Part shown: positions 42,651 to 53,692 of the stretch, piece by piece
Layout: each line of letters starts with the position of its first letter
Position numbering within the stretch: the first letter of the stretch is position 1
Assembly: GCA_023213315.1 (NCBI GenBank)
Contig: JAKCPI010022092.1
Span: 51,842 to 115,841 of the forward strand
Reading direction: 5' to 3'
DNA from: Euborellia annulipes
Lineage: Eukaryota; Arthropoda; Insecta; Dermaptera; Anisolabididae
DNA: 64,000 bases
Made by a program: the position numbers and the translations under genes
Notes under the pieces: model-generated
Seen by the model: only the letters and a program-made list of their open reading frames with translations
What the model was told of the DNA's origin: nothing
Database searches by the model: none

Positions 42651-43212
42651 ATTTAACATTCTCTTTATATATAGGGTATATGAAGGGCTTAGAGGAAGAT
42701 AGTCATAAGCCACCATTTTGTTATTTTTGAGATATTCATGCCTTTGCATTCTTTAAATATCCCTCTTTACAAGAAGTTCATTGATTTTACAATAGTTGGT
42801 GGCATATAATAAGCTCAAGTTCTCTACTTGGCCAGCTAGTGATGATTTGAGAAGTAAAATAGTCATAAGCCACAGCAAAATGGCGTCGAAATCTGGGGTG
42901 AATGAAATTTCTTTCGTGTTCAAAGGTCTTCTATGAATAAGGAGGCTGAAAATGAAGAGTCTGATTTTTTTTAAACTGATAGTTATGATTCTTAACACCC
43001 AACAAGCACCACATCCAGCTGTAATTACAACATTGTAAGAGTGTAGACATATTTTAATATGCATAACCTCTCTTTTGTGGCCTGTGACTATTTTTCACTC
43101 AAACTACTTACTTTACAAATTACTCGCGTTTTATGATAATCCATTAACAATAACTTTAGAATTGATAACAATAGAATAATTAATTATTTGAAGGAGGTAT
43201 ATAGCTGAGTGT
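42651..43212. other. unassigned AT-rich stretch
   Basis: No gene or recognised repeat; the 103-codon minus-strand frame has no recognisable domain. Confidence 0.4.
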
Positions 43213-43505
43213 TGATAATCAAATAGGAAGAATGAATGAGCTAACAGGTAGTTATATTTCAATTTATTAATAAACCAGGGCCGACGTTTCGGTCACATAT
43301 GGGACCATCCTCAGGGCCAGGTTAATGTCTGAAAATATATATAATCCTCGCCAAGTTATATTGGGCATACACAATTTTACGTAGCTTAATCATGATAATG
43401 CCTCAAATTATATTATTAACATACCATGGACAGAGAGTCCACTCTCTGGTTTATTAATAAATTGAAATATAACTACCTGTTAGCTCTCTTTCTATTTGAT
43501 TATTA
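43213..43505. mobile_element. inverted-repeat element with ~65-bp arms and a hammerhead-like motif
   Basis: TGATAATCAAATAGG...GAGCTAACAGGTAGTTATAT...TTTATTAATAAACCAG (43213-43277) is mirrored by CTGGTTTATTAATAAATTG...ATATAACTACCTGTTAGCTC...CTATTTGATTATTA (43446-43505). Inside the left arm, on the minus strand, CTGAGGA - TGGTC/GACC stem - GAAACGTC occupies 43283-43314; this is the cleanest such motif in the window. Confidence 0.65.
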
Positions 43506-44179
43506 ATTTTAATCAAATTCTTAGAGCCAAATTTGTACTGGGACAGAGACGGTACGTATGTGCACGAATTCTTAATCTTGTTCTTCATTGTTGCCCGAAA
43601 AGTTTTCTGGCCTTTGAATGTTTCATAGGAATATCAACGTTAAATTTGATTCAAATAAATTTAAACAAATCACTTTTTGCAAAAAAAATAGCAGCTATGA
43701 ATTCGAATGTTAGAAAAAAATTTCATACATTTTTTGTAATCGTCTTGAAAAAAAAAAAAAAAAAAAAAAAAAATTACCCGTATTTTGAACAATTGTAGAA
43801 ATACAATAGAGTGGCTGCTGATGGTCTATATTTGATTATAGACAATGCCTTTTTAGAGGGCCTGTCATTTATTTTTAGCGAATCATGTTGATGGGCCATT
43901 GTGTGATGTCTGTCTGTCTGTCGATTGGCCGATTTATTAAAAGCGACATCGAGAGACGATTTATATATAGGCCTATGTGTGTGTGTGTTAACCGCAATTT
44001 ATAATGCATGTTGGATGAAATTTTGAATTATATATAAATATATAGATAGGTTATATATAGTCTGCGTACAGTATTAAAAAAAAAAATTTAATTGAAAAAT
44101 CAAATAAATATAACTATTATTTAAATTTATTTTAATCATTGAAATGAGAAGCAAAATTTAATATTTTCTTGCTTTACTT
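43506..44179. other. unassigned AT-rich stretch; poly-A
   Basis: No gene. Poly-A ~25 at 43749-43773; GT run 43974-43988. Confidence 0.5.
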
Positions 44180-44260
44180 ATTACTTTCTCTTACCCTATA
44201 TATGTAATATATAGAGAGAAAGTATTCGATTCATGTCAAAAATTCGATGTCGAGATTTTT
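44180..44260 (-). repeat. DH small hairpin plus 40 bp
   Basis: ATTACTTTCTCTTACCCTAT...GAGAGAAAGTATTCGATTCA and ATTCGATGTCGAGATTTTT, ending at the same nucleotide phrase as the copy at 35826-35912. Confidence 0.7.
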
Positions 44261-44276
44261 TTTTTGTTTTGATTTT

Positions 44277-44405
44277 ATAAACAGCCTGCAAGGGGATTCT
44301 CCAGGTTCGGATCCCAGGCGGTCTTTACTTTGAAGTCATTATTTATTTAAATCATTTGGAAACCAAATGGTGAAAATAAATCTGCCTGGATCCCCACGTA
44401 ACAAC
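44277..44405 (+). mobile_element. tRNA-derived SINE, family B (degenerate head)
   Basis: CCAGGTTCGGATCCCAGGCG (B-box), then TTTATTTAAATCATTTGGAA, ACCAAATGGTGAAAATAAAT and CTGCCTGGATCCCCA. Confidence 0.6.
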
Positions 44406-44607
44406 ATCTTGTATTGAAATCTAGAATTATAATCTGTAATCTAAATGTTAATATCTCAACAAATGACACCTTGTTATTATTGATACCTGCTCAGTCTTGA
44501 GGTAGGAGGCGATTAGAACCCGGAACGTCGACGAGCCCATTGAAATAAAATAGCTTTTAACCCATATAAAAAAAAAAAAATTAAAAAAAAAAAAATGAGG
44601 GGTGTAG

Positions 44608-44745
44608 GGGGGGGGGGGGGGGGGGGGGGGGTACAGAATGCGCCTTTAAATTACCGAAATTAAGAAAAAATTGTGTGCTGTGCGATCAGTCACACCAGAA
44701 TACCCCCCCCCCCCCCGAGAAACACCTCTGGATCCGCTCTTGGGT
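44608..44745 (-). repeat. G-run, DH hairpin arm, C-run, CTCTGGATCCG composite (second copy)
   Basis: G-run of about 24 (44608-44631), ATTACCGAAATTAAGAAAAA...CAGTCACACCAGAATA, C-run, then GAAACACCTCTGGATCCGCT. Same order as 25180-25390, so the composite itself has been mobile. Confidence 0.6.
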
Positions 44746-45296
44746 GATGCTTACGGAATTTTTGACCCTTGTCTTTACATTCAAAGGTTAATAATACCAG
44801 GGCCTTAGGCAAAGGGATGCAAACACCCTCCTCCCCCTCCAAAAAAAGTTAAATAACAACTATATGAAGAAGTTACATCCATCAAAGGAGATTTATTGCT
44901 TGACTATAACAATGTGAATTAATATAAAAAAAAAGAAGAATATTTCCCTATACTGTATAAACAAAAGGAAGTGATTTCACTTTGCACACACACAAATTCG
45001 AAGGTGTTGGTGATGAAATGAAAGGTGAGCAAACAACAAACAAACTCTCTCTCTCTCTCAATTGATTCACTTTGAATACATCTATCCAAGTCTTTTAATT
45101 AATTCGCATAGAGTGAGTTTGGATGGGGGGCAATACTATAGGCGAAAATGAAATTGAAATTTTGTAATATAAGATAAAAATCGATTATCCGGACGATATT
45201 TAATTAATTGGATCCGAGTTATCTTGATTTTCTTTTTTAGTACAAAAAATAAGATATTCTTGCAGGTCATATTTATTTACTTAAGCCAAAGGCGGC
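44746..45296. other. unassigned AT-rich stretch
   Basis: No gene. CT microsatellite 45044-45060. Confidence 0.5.
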
Positions 45297-45326
45297 GTTT
45301 CGGTCTTATATTGAGGCCACCATCAG
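45297..45326 (-). other. hammerhead-core-like motif, minus strand
   Basis: On the minus strand CTGATGGTGGCC...GACCGAAACGCCGCC. The first box deviates at one position (CTGATGG for CTGANGA). Confidence 0.3.
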
Positions 45327-45578
45327 GTTGGTGGTAGCCGCAGCAATTCCATTGTTCATCATTCAATTGTCTCTCCTCGATCATATGCCTCACTTTTTCA
45401 GACAACTCATTTGAACCTCCCCCGATAGCTAGTATATTTAAAAATATATTCAAGGTGTTTCTGAAATAGGCAGTCAAACTTCTGGAGTGTTTTTTTTATA
45501 TTCAAATAAATGAAGGAATGAATCAACAAGTGCTTAGAGATAGGGTTATTATCTTATTATATAGAGATAAAGAAAAAA

Positions 45579-45801
45579 GTTCCTTATAGCACAGGCGCAA
45601 AAATGCTTCGATTTCCCGTTAGCCGCCATTTTTTTTTTCACTAACAAGTAAGTAACACTAGTCATTTATCTCAGTAAGTACCATGCCAAATTTCAGCATA
45701 ATTCGTCCAACCATTCTGGAGATGAGTTTTTTTTTAACTTAATGAAAAAAATGTTTTCTAGCGGGAAAACGAAGCATTTTTGGGCCTATGCTCTTTGGAA
45801 C
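45579..45801. mobile_element. TIR element with ~45-bp terminal inverted repeats
   Basis: GTTCCTTATAGCACAGGCGC...AAATGCTTCGATTTCCCG at left and CGGGAAAACGAAGCATTT...GGGCCTATGCTCTTTGGAAC at right. 223 bp, non-coding. No certain target duplication because the symmetry continues into flanking A/T runs. Confidence 0.65.
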
Positions 45802-47118
45802 GTTTTTCTTTATTATTATAATATAAGAAAATCACTCCAGATGTTTAGGAGCCTATTTCAGAAACACTCTCACCTGCTGAGAATCATAATGGCGAAAGTC
45901 CGAAAATTCAATTTTTGAGTTAAGCCTACGAAACGTTGTTAAAACGTCTTCTCTTTTGAGTGCAAAAGTGTCAAAAATATATTTCCATTCTTTGCTAATG
46001 ATTCTGGCCTATTCATTTGTTGCCTGGCTCTTTAAAAACTTTCATACGCCTTTTCTCGAATTGTTCAATTTCGGACTTTCGTCACTAGGATTCTCAGCAG
46101 GTGATATAATAAATTTAAACCCCCAAATGGCCTCAATATGTAAAATTAAAAAAAAAACTGGAAGTGCGATATTGTGGAACTACTCATCAAAGAAGGGTGA
46201 AAGCATTGGCGTTTATCGGGACGCAAGGACGCAGGATTTTCTCTCAAATCTTATCAAGACGTGTTTGTCTCCAGGCCGTGGGCCAAATCTCACAACAATC
46301 TAGGAGGATTTATTCTTAAGGATAAAGCAGGGAAAGTTTTCCTACTTAGTTATCTATTTTTTTCATTCTTCTTCATTCAAAGATTTCTTTTATTCATAAA
46401 TTTAAAATAGAAAAGAACGTCCCCCGTTGTGATCTAATTTACTAACTTGTACCTAAAAAGAAAAAAAAAATGTTCTAAATCAATGTTTAAACCCCAGTTT
46501 GAAATTTTTGCAAAAGTAAAGCTTTTCCTGAACCCCCAAGGCGCTAACTGTTTATAAATCTTCGGAAAGCGATAAAAAAAAAGTAGATCCCCTCGAGACC
46601 CTCTCACCCTAAACGAGAGAGAGAGAGAGAGAGTCTCTCCCTCTCCCCCTCCAGGGTCCTTGAGAATTAATGTTCGTTTCAGTGTCCTTCACAGTTAATA
46701 TGCTCTATTTGGTATACGATATGTCAGGCCATGAATCATAAACAAGCTGTGATTGTGACATTTTAAGTCAGAGTCAGCAGTTATCGGTGGGGAGTGGAAA
46801 TTGTTATTAGGGATGCTATATGCAAGCATTCCAAAAAAAAGGGAATAAATGATTAAATATAAAAATTGATTTATTTGGACTTCTCTCTCAAAAACACTTC
46901 TCTCTTCAAAGGGAAAAAGATCCCTCTTTCAATTTGAACTTTGGAGCTAAAATCACCGAGAGTAGATTTACTGAATGCAACATGACCGAACAGTGGATCT
47001 ACTAATAGACTATTAAAAAGCAAAGGCTCTGAATTGCTAAATATCATGAAGTAAAAGTAAAAACAGTGAAAATTGTATTAAATTAACTCAATTTCAATTC
47101 ACCAAAAATATCCAAATC
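45802..47118. other. unassigned AT-rich stretch
   Basis: No supported gene. A 115-codon plus-strand frame (45956-46303) has partly protein-like composition (ILAYSFVAWLF) but no recognised domain. GA microsatellite at 46615-46633. Confidence 0.4.
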
Positions 47119-47339
47119 GGCCCTCGGGCTTGGTGTACTTGGTAGCGCGCCTGCCTTCTTCTATACCGAGAGTCGGGGGTTCGGATCCCAGGTACTCCGA
47201 TGATTTTATTTAAGCCATCTGGTATCCAAATGGATGCCTGGACACCAAATAATATATATATTCATAACGGTTATCGTATAAAGTTTTATATGGACTAAGT
47301 TACCGAAAAGACTGGTGTGAGTGAAAGTGCGAATAGGAA
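47119..47339 (+). mobile_element. tRNA-derived SINE, family B
   Basis: GGCCCTCGGGCTTGGTGTAC, TTGGTAGCGCGCC, B-box GGGGTTCGGATCCCAGG, GATGATTTTATTTAAGCC, ATGCCTGGACACC, ACGGTTATCGTATAAAG, CTAAGTTACCGAAAAGAC and a GTGTGAGTG end. Near complete; the A tail is short and no duplication is evident. Confidence 0.8.
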
Positions 47340-47413
47340 AATTCAGGCTACCATTTATATTTTTACAATATAATATTTATTAATTCAAATAACCGAGAAA
47401 AGATAGAAATTTT

Positions 47414-48067
47414 CAAGGTGGTTAAAGGTTAGGGTGCCGCCGGGAGTCAAACCATGGATCCACGGATTTGTACTCAGTACGCCCTGTCCACACCCGTCAT
47501 TCGGCTATTTGGATTCGCTCAGATTGCTATTTTAGTTATCAGGAGAAATGGACCCAAATTCGAAGTCCCAAATTTCTCCGTCAACCAGGCACAATCCAGA
47601 TGGATTAATTGAGAATAACTCCCATTTATGCAATTAATAAATAAGAAATTATTTTTATAATATATGGACCCTGTTATGAATGGTGTGTCAAAGACCAAAA
47701 AATTCAAAATTGAGTTAAGCACGGAATATTGTTTGAAATGCTTTAATTAATAGTATTTTTTATGAAATATGTCCTAAAAAATTTATATTTAATGTTACTT
47801 GTACAATTGACAAGAAAAATTACATATAATCCAATGTAAACAAAAAACTTTATTGTTGATTTTCTCAAAACTCGATGTTTGGTCTTTGACACACCATTGC
47901 ATAACAGGGTCCATATAAGATATTATAGACTATACATCAATTTGAGAAAATTCTTACGATTTAATATTTATTAATTCAAAGAGCCGACAAGGCACACTAA
48001 CGTTATAAGTACAAATCGGTAGATACATGGTACGACTACCGGCGACACACTAACTTTTAACCACCTT
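47414..48067. repeat. two inverted tRNA-like SINE heads (family D) flanking a TIR element
   Basis: AAGGTGGTTAAAGGTTAGGG...GGATCCACGGATTTGTACT (47416-47472) is the imperfect reverse complement of AGTACAAATCGGTAGATACA...CTAACTTTTAACCACCTT (48008-48067). On the appropriate strand each has a B-box-like GGTTTGACTCCC or its degenerate form. The 247-bp TIR element 47666-47912 lies between them. Confidence 0.5.
47666..47912. mobile_element. 247-bp-family TIR element (copy 3) with 4-bp TSD
   Basis: GGACCCTGTTATGAATGGTG mirrors CACCATTGCATAACAGGGTC; flanked by ATAT. Same length and interior as 37816-38062, so these two are complete members. Confidence 0.85.
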
Positions 48068-48078
48068 AAGTTATTTAA

Positions 48079-48508
48079 ATATTATTTATTATGCAAATAT
48101 TTCGGACTGCATAACGCATCATCAGTGCAGAATTAATAGCTGTAGTCTTCTTCTTCTTCTTCTTCTTCTTCTCTCCTCGCCCCATTCCCGCGATGCGGGG
48201 TCGGCGGACCTCACTCTTTCCCTCCAACCCTATCATACGTTTTTACGACCAGAGGAAATAGGACGGGCCGGACTATCGCACGGTCTGACGCCTGTTAAAA
48301 AGAGGAAGGAAGAGACAGACATTTAAAGACCTGAAGGACTGCCTGTCCTAGCTCGGGCAGCTCGTGGTCGCCATCCACCTACCCACAAGATGTGGACCCC
48401 TGAGCAAAGTCAATAGCTGTAGAGGTGGATGTAAATGAACTGATGTTAGCTGCTCTGATGATGGGCGACGTTATGCAGCCCGAAATATTTGCATAATAAA
48501 TGATATTT
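48079..48508. mobile_element. inverted-repeat element split by a family C repeat
   Basis: Arms TTATTATGCAAATATTTCGG...CTGCATAAC (48085-48116) and GTTATGCAG...CCCGAAATATTTGCATAATA (48469-48500). Each arm holds a CTGATGATG and CCGAAAT at the spacing of the CTGANGA...GAAA motif. The loop contains the insertion 48146-48411. Confidence 0.55.
48146..48411 (-). mobile_element. (GAA)n-tail repeat family C with 11-bp TSD
   Basis: AATAGCTGTAG at 48135-48145 and 48412-48422. On the minus strand: GCTCAGGGGTCCACATCTTG, GTGGATGGCGACCACGAGCT, GGACAGGCAGTCC, CAACAGGCGTCAGACCGTGC, GTCCGCCGACCCCGCATCGC, GGGAATGGGGCGAGG and a (GAA)n tail. Non-LTR-style insertion (variable long TSD, simple 3' tail); probably a SINE. 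No pol III boxes identified with confidence. Confidence 0.75.
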
Positions 48509-50159
48509 ATTGTGGATAAGCAGGTGCTTGTTTGTAACGAGTTGTCTGAAAATTCTGTTCTTACATAAATTAAAATAATTAAACAGTGTTGTTAAATGAA
48601 CAAAAAAAAAAAAAAAAAACGTCGATGAGAGACCAAACAAACCAAAATAACTTTTTCCATATTTTGGTTTGGTTTCCTTGATCTCCTCATTATTAAAATA
48701 ATCTTATGATTATTATTCTGATTAGCCTATATATTAAATTGTATTATTTTTTTCACCATTTATATAAATGAGAAATTTTGGATTCAGAGTTTTGTTTCCA
48801 AAATTTCTCCAAATTCAAAAGTTGAAGAAGAAAATGCACACAAAAAGTTATTAAAACAAAAATTAAAAACAAACTTAAAATGAAAAACAATGTTTTATAT
48901 TATTTCCATTAGCCATTAGTCTTAATATAAAAAAAAATAAATAAATAATAAATTCTCGAGAGTGAAATTCGAGAGAGGCAAAAAGGACGAATAAAAGGAT
49001 TGTTTTGAATGAACTTATTCATCTTTCTCTCACCTTTTATATGAGAATTAGAAAGAAAAAAAAAGACAAAAGAAGAAAGATGGAGGGGAGAAAGAAAGAG
49101 ACTTTGGTTTTCGCACCAACTTCAAAACTCTTCCTCTGCCTGCCTACGTAATTAACTTAGTAAATGAAATAAAAATTTTATTAAAGTGTTGATGATGAAA
49201 AAAAAAGATTAATTAAGTTCTGAGATGGGAACAATTTTCCCTACTCTATAAACGCAACAAAAAATTCATATACTTTTAATTTTCAAGAGCAAGTTGTTTG
49301 TGGGGTCATAAAAATCTTTTATATATAAAAATACACAAAATAATAACAATTGCCACCATTTTCCTAAATCAGAAGGAAGAATGTTCTCACTTTAAACTTG
49401 TCTAGTTAGCTAGATTAGAGAGAGAGTGGAAATCGACTTAACTATTGTGGTTTAGCTACAGTATAAATAAAGGTAGGTTGGAGGGTTGTTAGGGTAAATT
49501 AACTTCACTTGGCTGTCGATATATGGCTTTGGCCAAAGATCTCTAGGCCTTCTATCTCTGTTATCTGCTGCTGGATTTTGTACGAAATGAAGATTCCAAA
49601 TTAATAGGAAAAAGTTCATAATTCAGTGAGCAGATATATAGATTCCTTTCCTCAGGTCTGAACATACCAAGATTCCAAAAAAAATTCAATATATATAATA
49701 AATAGTATAATAAAACAGTTTGGTAATCAAAGATTAAGCAGAAAGAGAGAGTCCATGCATATTAAATGTGAATAAAAATGCTTTCATCGTTAGTTTTATT
49801 GATTCAACTCTCAATTTTCAAAGTCATAAAATTTCGTTTAAAGTTCAATAAAATATTCTATTCTCTTTGAATTTAGTGTTTCATAAAGTCATTAATGCAT
49901 AGTTTATTGTATTAAACTTAGAAAAAGGTTAATTTTTAATTTTACCGACAAACCGAAGGGTAGATTGGTAAAATTAATCTAATTTATAGGATGGTACTAA
50001 AAAGTGTGTTTTGTGATTTAAGAATGTTACGGAATGGTGAATGAGTGTGGGTGAAATTTCACAACATAAATGCCGAGAACTTGATGATTCATTAATGAAT
50101 GAGAAATTTATTTGTTAACATAATATTATTTTGTTTTATGTATTTATAAATAGCTATCA
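48509..50159. other. unassigned AT-rich stretch
   Basis: No gene. A balanced patch near 49500-49570 contains the palindrome CTTTGGCCAAAG (49532-49543). Confidence 0.45.
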
Positions 50160-50652
50160 AGTACATCAGTAAGGTATCAGTAGACCTACCCCTTGTTTAA
50201 AAGCATATTTTCGGCCCTCAGTAGAGTAGGGGCTACTGAACAGTGGACGTCACAAGTGGCTGATCTATTCGAAAGAGTAGCTTTGAGCTTAGGCAACCAA
50301 AATGCTTAGCTTTCGGCAGTGTTGTCTTAAAAGTAGCTTTTCCCCTTCAGTTGCATTAAAAAAAGATGATTTATTTATTTTAAAAATATTGGTTTGGTTG
50401 ACTAAGCTCAAGGCTCCATTCTCGAGCAGATCAGCACTGTACCTTAATTAAATATTGAATTTCAGCCTCATAACCCATTTCCTTCTTCCTTTAAATGGAA
50501 CACCCACCCACATACATATAGACCATTTTCCTAAACCCACTTTCTTGGATTCAGGGTCCCTCTAAACGAATATTTCCATCGAAATATCGAATGTTTAACA
50601 TGAATGCAATACTTTCTCTCTATACATTAACATACATAGGTAAGAGAAAGTA
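50160..50652 (+). repeat. DH repeat distal half, interrupted
   Basis: GTACATCAGTAAGGTATCAG...AAAGCATATTTTCGG (50161-50213) and ATATTGAATTTCAGCCTCAT...CTTTCTCTCTATACATTA...GGTAAGAGAAAGTA (50451-50652) are separated by the insertion 50219-50441. Confidence 0.8.
50219..50441. mobile_element. inverted-repeat insertion (family H) inside DH
   Basis: TTTGAGCTTAGGCAACCAAA (50284-50303) and, inverted, TTTGGTTGACTAAGCTCAAG (50392-50411) form the arms. One arm's sequence is found alone at 57976-58059, where it truncates the gypsy pol gene. Confidence 0.5.
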
Positions 50653-50767
50653 TTTTTTAAACTCTTTTTCTTAGGCCATATAGATCTTTAAACGATACAA
50701 ATATCGTTATTTAATCATTATACTGTATAGTATGGGATACAAATATTATTTACGATATATAATAGAC
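50653..50767. other. unassigned short AT stretch
   Basis: Nothing recognised. Confidence 0.4.
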
Positions 50768-50955
50768 TATATAATATATTATAGGAGTCCAGGCACATTT
50801 ATTTCTACCATTTTGTATCCAAATGATTTAAATAAATATTCATCGGTCGCCTGGGATCTGAACCTGCACCTCGTGGTTTTAAGACTTTCAATATTGAGAT
50901 TTGTCAGCAACTCTAGCTTCTTGCTTCCAGAGATGTTGATATCCAGAGAGAGGAG
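50768..50955 (-). mobile_element. tRNA-derived SINE, family B variant (minus strand)
   Basis: GAGTCCAGGCACATTTATTT, CCAAATGATTTAAATAAATA, CGCCTGGGATCTGAACCTGC (B-box complement) and ATTGAGATTTGTCAGCAAC. The same head order occurs at 57232-57345. Confidence 0.55.
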
Positions 50956-52351
50956 GAGGGGCAAGTAATTATATATATATATATAAAGAGATATGTAATT
51001 ATTAATAAGTTATATATAATAATTAAGCATCTTCTTTTAAATTATTTGTTGGTAAATTTGGCCGTTCGGCGAAGTTCAAATGACTTTTATTTTTCCTAGC
51101 GGATATTTTGGGTATTCAGAGAATGTCAAAACGTAGAGCTCTGAGATTACCAAGCTTTCGTTTTATAGAACATCGCTGAGTTAAAAAAACAAAGGAAGAG
51201 AGGTAGAATGGAATCTTTTCAAAGTGCTCTTGCTTTAAAAAAATAAATTTAAAAAATCCTAAATATTTCATTTTTTAAATAAATTAATATTTTTCAGATT
51301 CTCGTCGGAGATTTTAATATCCAGAAAGAGAGAGAAATTCATCTTGGTTGTTTCATTGACTTTTCGAGGACTCATTTATTGTTTATGAGATGAAATGTGA
51401 TCTCTTTTTGTATTCCTGGAAAGTTTGAATTTCGACATATGAGAGGAATTCTGAATATTTTCCAAGCCATTATGTTAATGATCAGAGAGAGAAAAGGAGA
51501 TTATATATTCTATAAAAGATTTTTCTGGAAAAATCTCTTCATAATTGTTATTTATTTATTTATTTATTTTTGGAATTGAATTATTTTATTATTTCTTCTT
51601 TTTTTTCAATTACAATGAATAAAATTCAGGTAATATAGTATAATAATGAAAAAGCAACAACACCAACAAAAGATTTCTTTTTAAATAAAAAAATAAATAT
51701 ATTTTTTAAATTTCATTTTGAGAGCTCAACGGCAGTTCTAGCACATAAAATAGAGATAATTTGATTGTTAGTTGTACTTATAGTGATGTATTTATATAAG
51801 TTTATAAAACAAAATTATTTCAAAATTCTATGTTTAGACTTTTGGTCACTACGTAGAATAAATTGAAATTTAAAAAAAACGTGACTGTAGCTGATGTGTT
51901 GAATAGGAAAGAGGATGCAACCAAAATTTATTTAAAGCGGAGCAGGAGCGAAGGTGTTACGCATGTTTTCCCGATAAGATGGCGAGTGTGTCAAAAAAAG
52001 TATGCCCAAAAAATCATGTAATTAAAAAATATGCCAAGAGATGTCAGAATGGTAGCTAATAATATTTAATGCATTTGGTTGATTTTCAATGATCTTTTAA
52101 CAATAAATACTTTATAAATGTTATTATATATTATGTATCTTTTATAAAAGCATAAAAATATATAAATATAGGCCAGTAATAGCCTAAAACGGGATCGGCT
52201 GTTAGACTAGCCTGCCATCTATTGCAAGAATGCTGAACTAATTTGACAGTTGATTTTTAAATAAATCATCTAAGTTATTTTAAAAATTTCTTAATTAATA
52301 TGTGATTAATAATAACAATAAATTCATTTTTAAATTTAAAAAAAAAATTAA
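50956..52351. other. unassigned AT-rich stretch
   Basis: No gene or recognised repeat apart from (AT)n at 50971-50983 and (ATTT)n at 51548-51570. Confidence 0.45.
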
Positions 52352-52463
52352 AGATTATTGGGACAGATTGTTTTTTTTGTATTTGCTTGATAACAAAAAA
52401 ATTAATTACGATAATTTTTTAATAAGTCATTAAAAAAATTATAGCTCGATGTCCCAATAATCT
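52352..52463. mobile_element. 112-bp MITE-like fold-back element
   Basis: Perfect 14-bp inverted repeat AGATTATTGGGACA (52352-52365) / TGTCCCAATAATCT (52450-52463) with an AT-rich, partly symmetric interior (AATTTTTTAATAAG...CATTAAAAAAATTA). Confidence 0.6.
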
Positions 52464-53692
52464 CTTATGAATTTAATTCATTAAAAAAAAACCGCATTGA
52501 AAAATTCCTAGTTTCTTTTCAAGTACGTTTAGACGTCGCTCCTGAACCCCCTTAAATAAAACAGATGTTGAAATTTTATATTATAAACTTGACACGGAAA
52601 ATCGACCTCATTTTCAAACTAATTTATGCAACCAATGGTAGTTTTTAATAAAGATAAAAAAGAGTTAGCTTCTCCATAAGATCGTCTTTCTAGAATTTTT
52701 AATTAAAGAAGATGAAAAGAATATCGAATAAAATATTTTAGTAAATAACAAACTCCATCTTCTGATAAATCTCAGATTAAAGGGGATGATTATCTCATCA
52801 AATTGAATATTTTTTTCTCGCCAGTCGATTTCAGGGGGAGATTTCTCGGCCCATTGAATTGGTTTAATCGTCTCTCTTAGGGGCTTTTCTTAATGAAAAG
52901 AGAACGACTTTGGGGTCAACAGGAATGTCCTCCTTCTCAAAGAGTGCAAGCTAAGCAGGGTTGAAACCGAAACCCCACCCAACGGCTAAGGACCCCGCCT
53001 GGTTCGGGTCACGCACCAATAGAGAGCGCTGCTATCGATTAAGCCATTTAATAAACGGCAAGATATAGCGGGTGTGTCACGCAATTTCCGGTTGCGCAAA
53101 TGGCATTTCCATGTCGATCTCGGCCGGAAGTTGGACCCTTTCAAAGAGGGAGAGGAGGGGGATGGATTCCCGGGCTACACACAAACAACAACAACAAAAT
53201 AAGAAAGTTGTTAATTATTAGCTTCCTAAAAGGAGAAAAGAAAAAGAAAATTAGCCTTAAATAAAAATGGATCTTCCATTTTATTATCCTAAAGGAAATT
53301 TCACTCTCTTGAAGATAAAAATTTGAAAATGGTTTCGTAAGCCTATTAGCTTTTGCTATTACTTGGACAAGAAAGGAAGTCCAATATATCCTTATCAGTA
53401 ACGCATCCAGAAATTACTTCACAAATGGGAATTTTATATAAAAGAACGAAGAAAAAAAATCCAACCGAAAAAAAAAATAATAAATTTTTAAAGATACCAT
53501 ATATAAAAAAAAAGGATTTTAAAGAAAACTTGTTTAATTAATTTGAGGGTATCAACGGTTATTACAGAGCTGTTCTCCCACACTCTGACAACTCATATTG
53601 AAGGAGAAAGAGAATACTTGCATAATTAGCAACAACGAGAACTTAAATCGGCCCAATATACTTTTCTTTTACCCATGTCAACGTTTCGGAGA
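52464..53692. other. unassigned; GC-balanced block 52830-53180
   Basis: No gene. 52830-53180 is unique in this window and more balanced, with a perfect C/EBP-type TTGCGCAA (53092-53099) and ATCGATTA (53034-53041). Candidate regulatory DNA or an unrecognised repeat. Confidence 0.3.

Noticed and set aside
45956..46303. 115-codon plus-strand frame as a gene
   Set aside because: No recognisable domain, no supporting start context or splice/polyA evidence; kept only as a remark.
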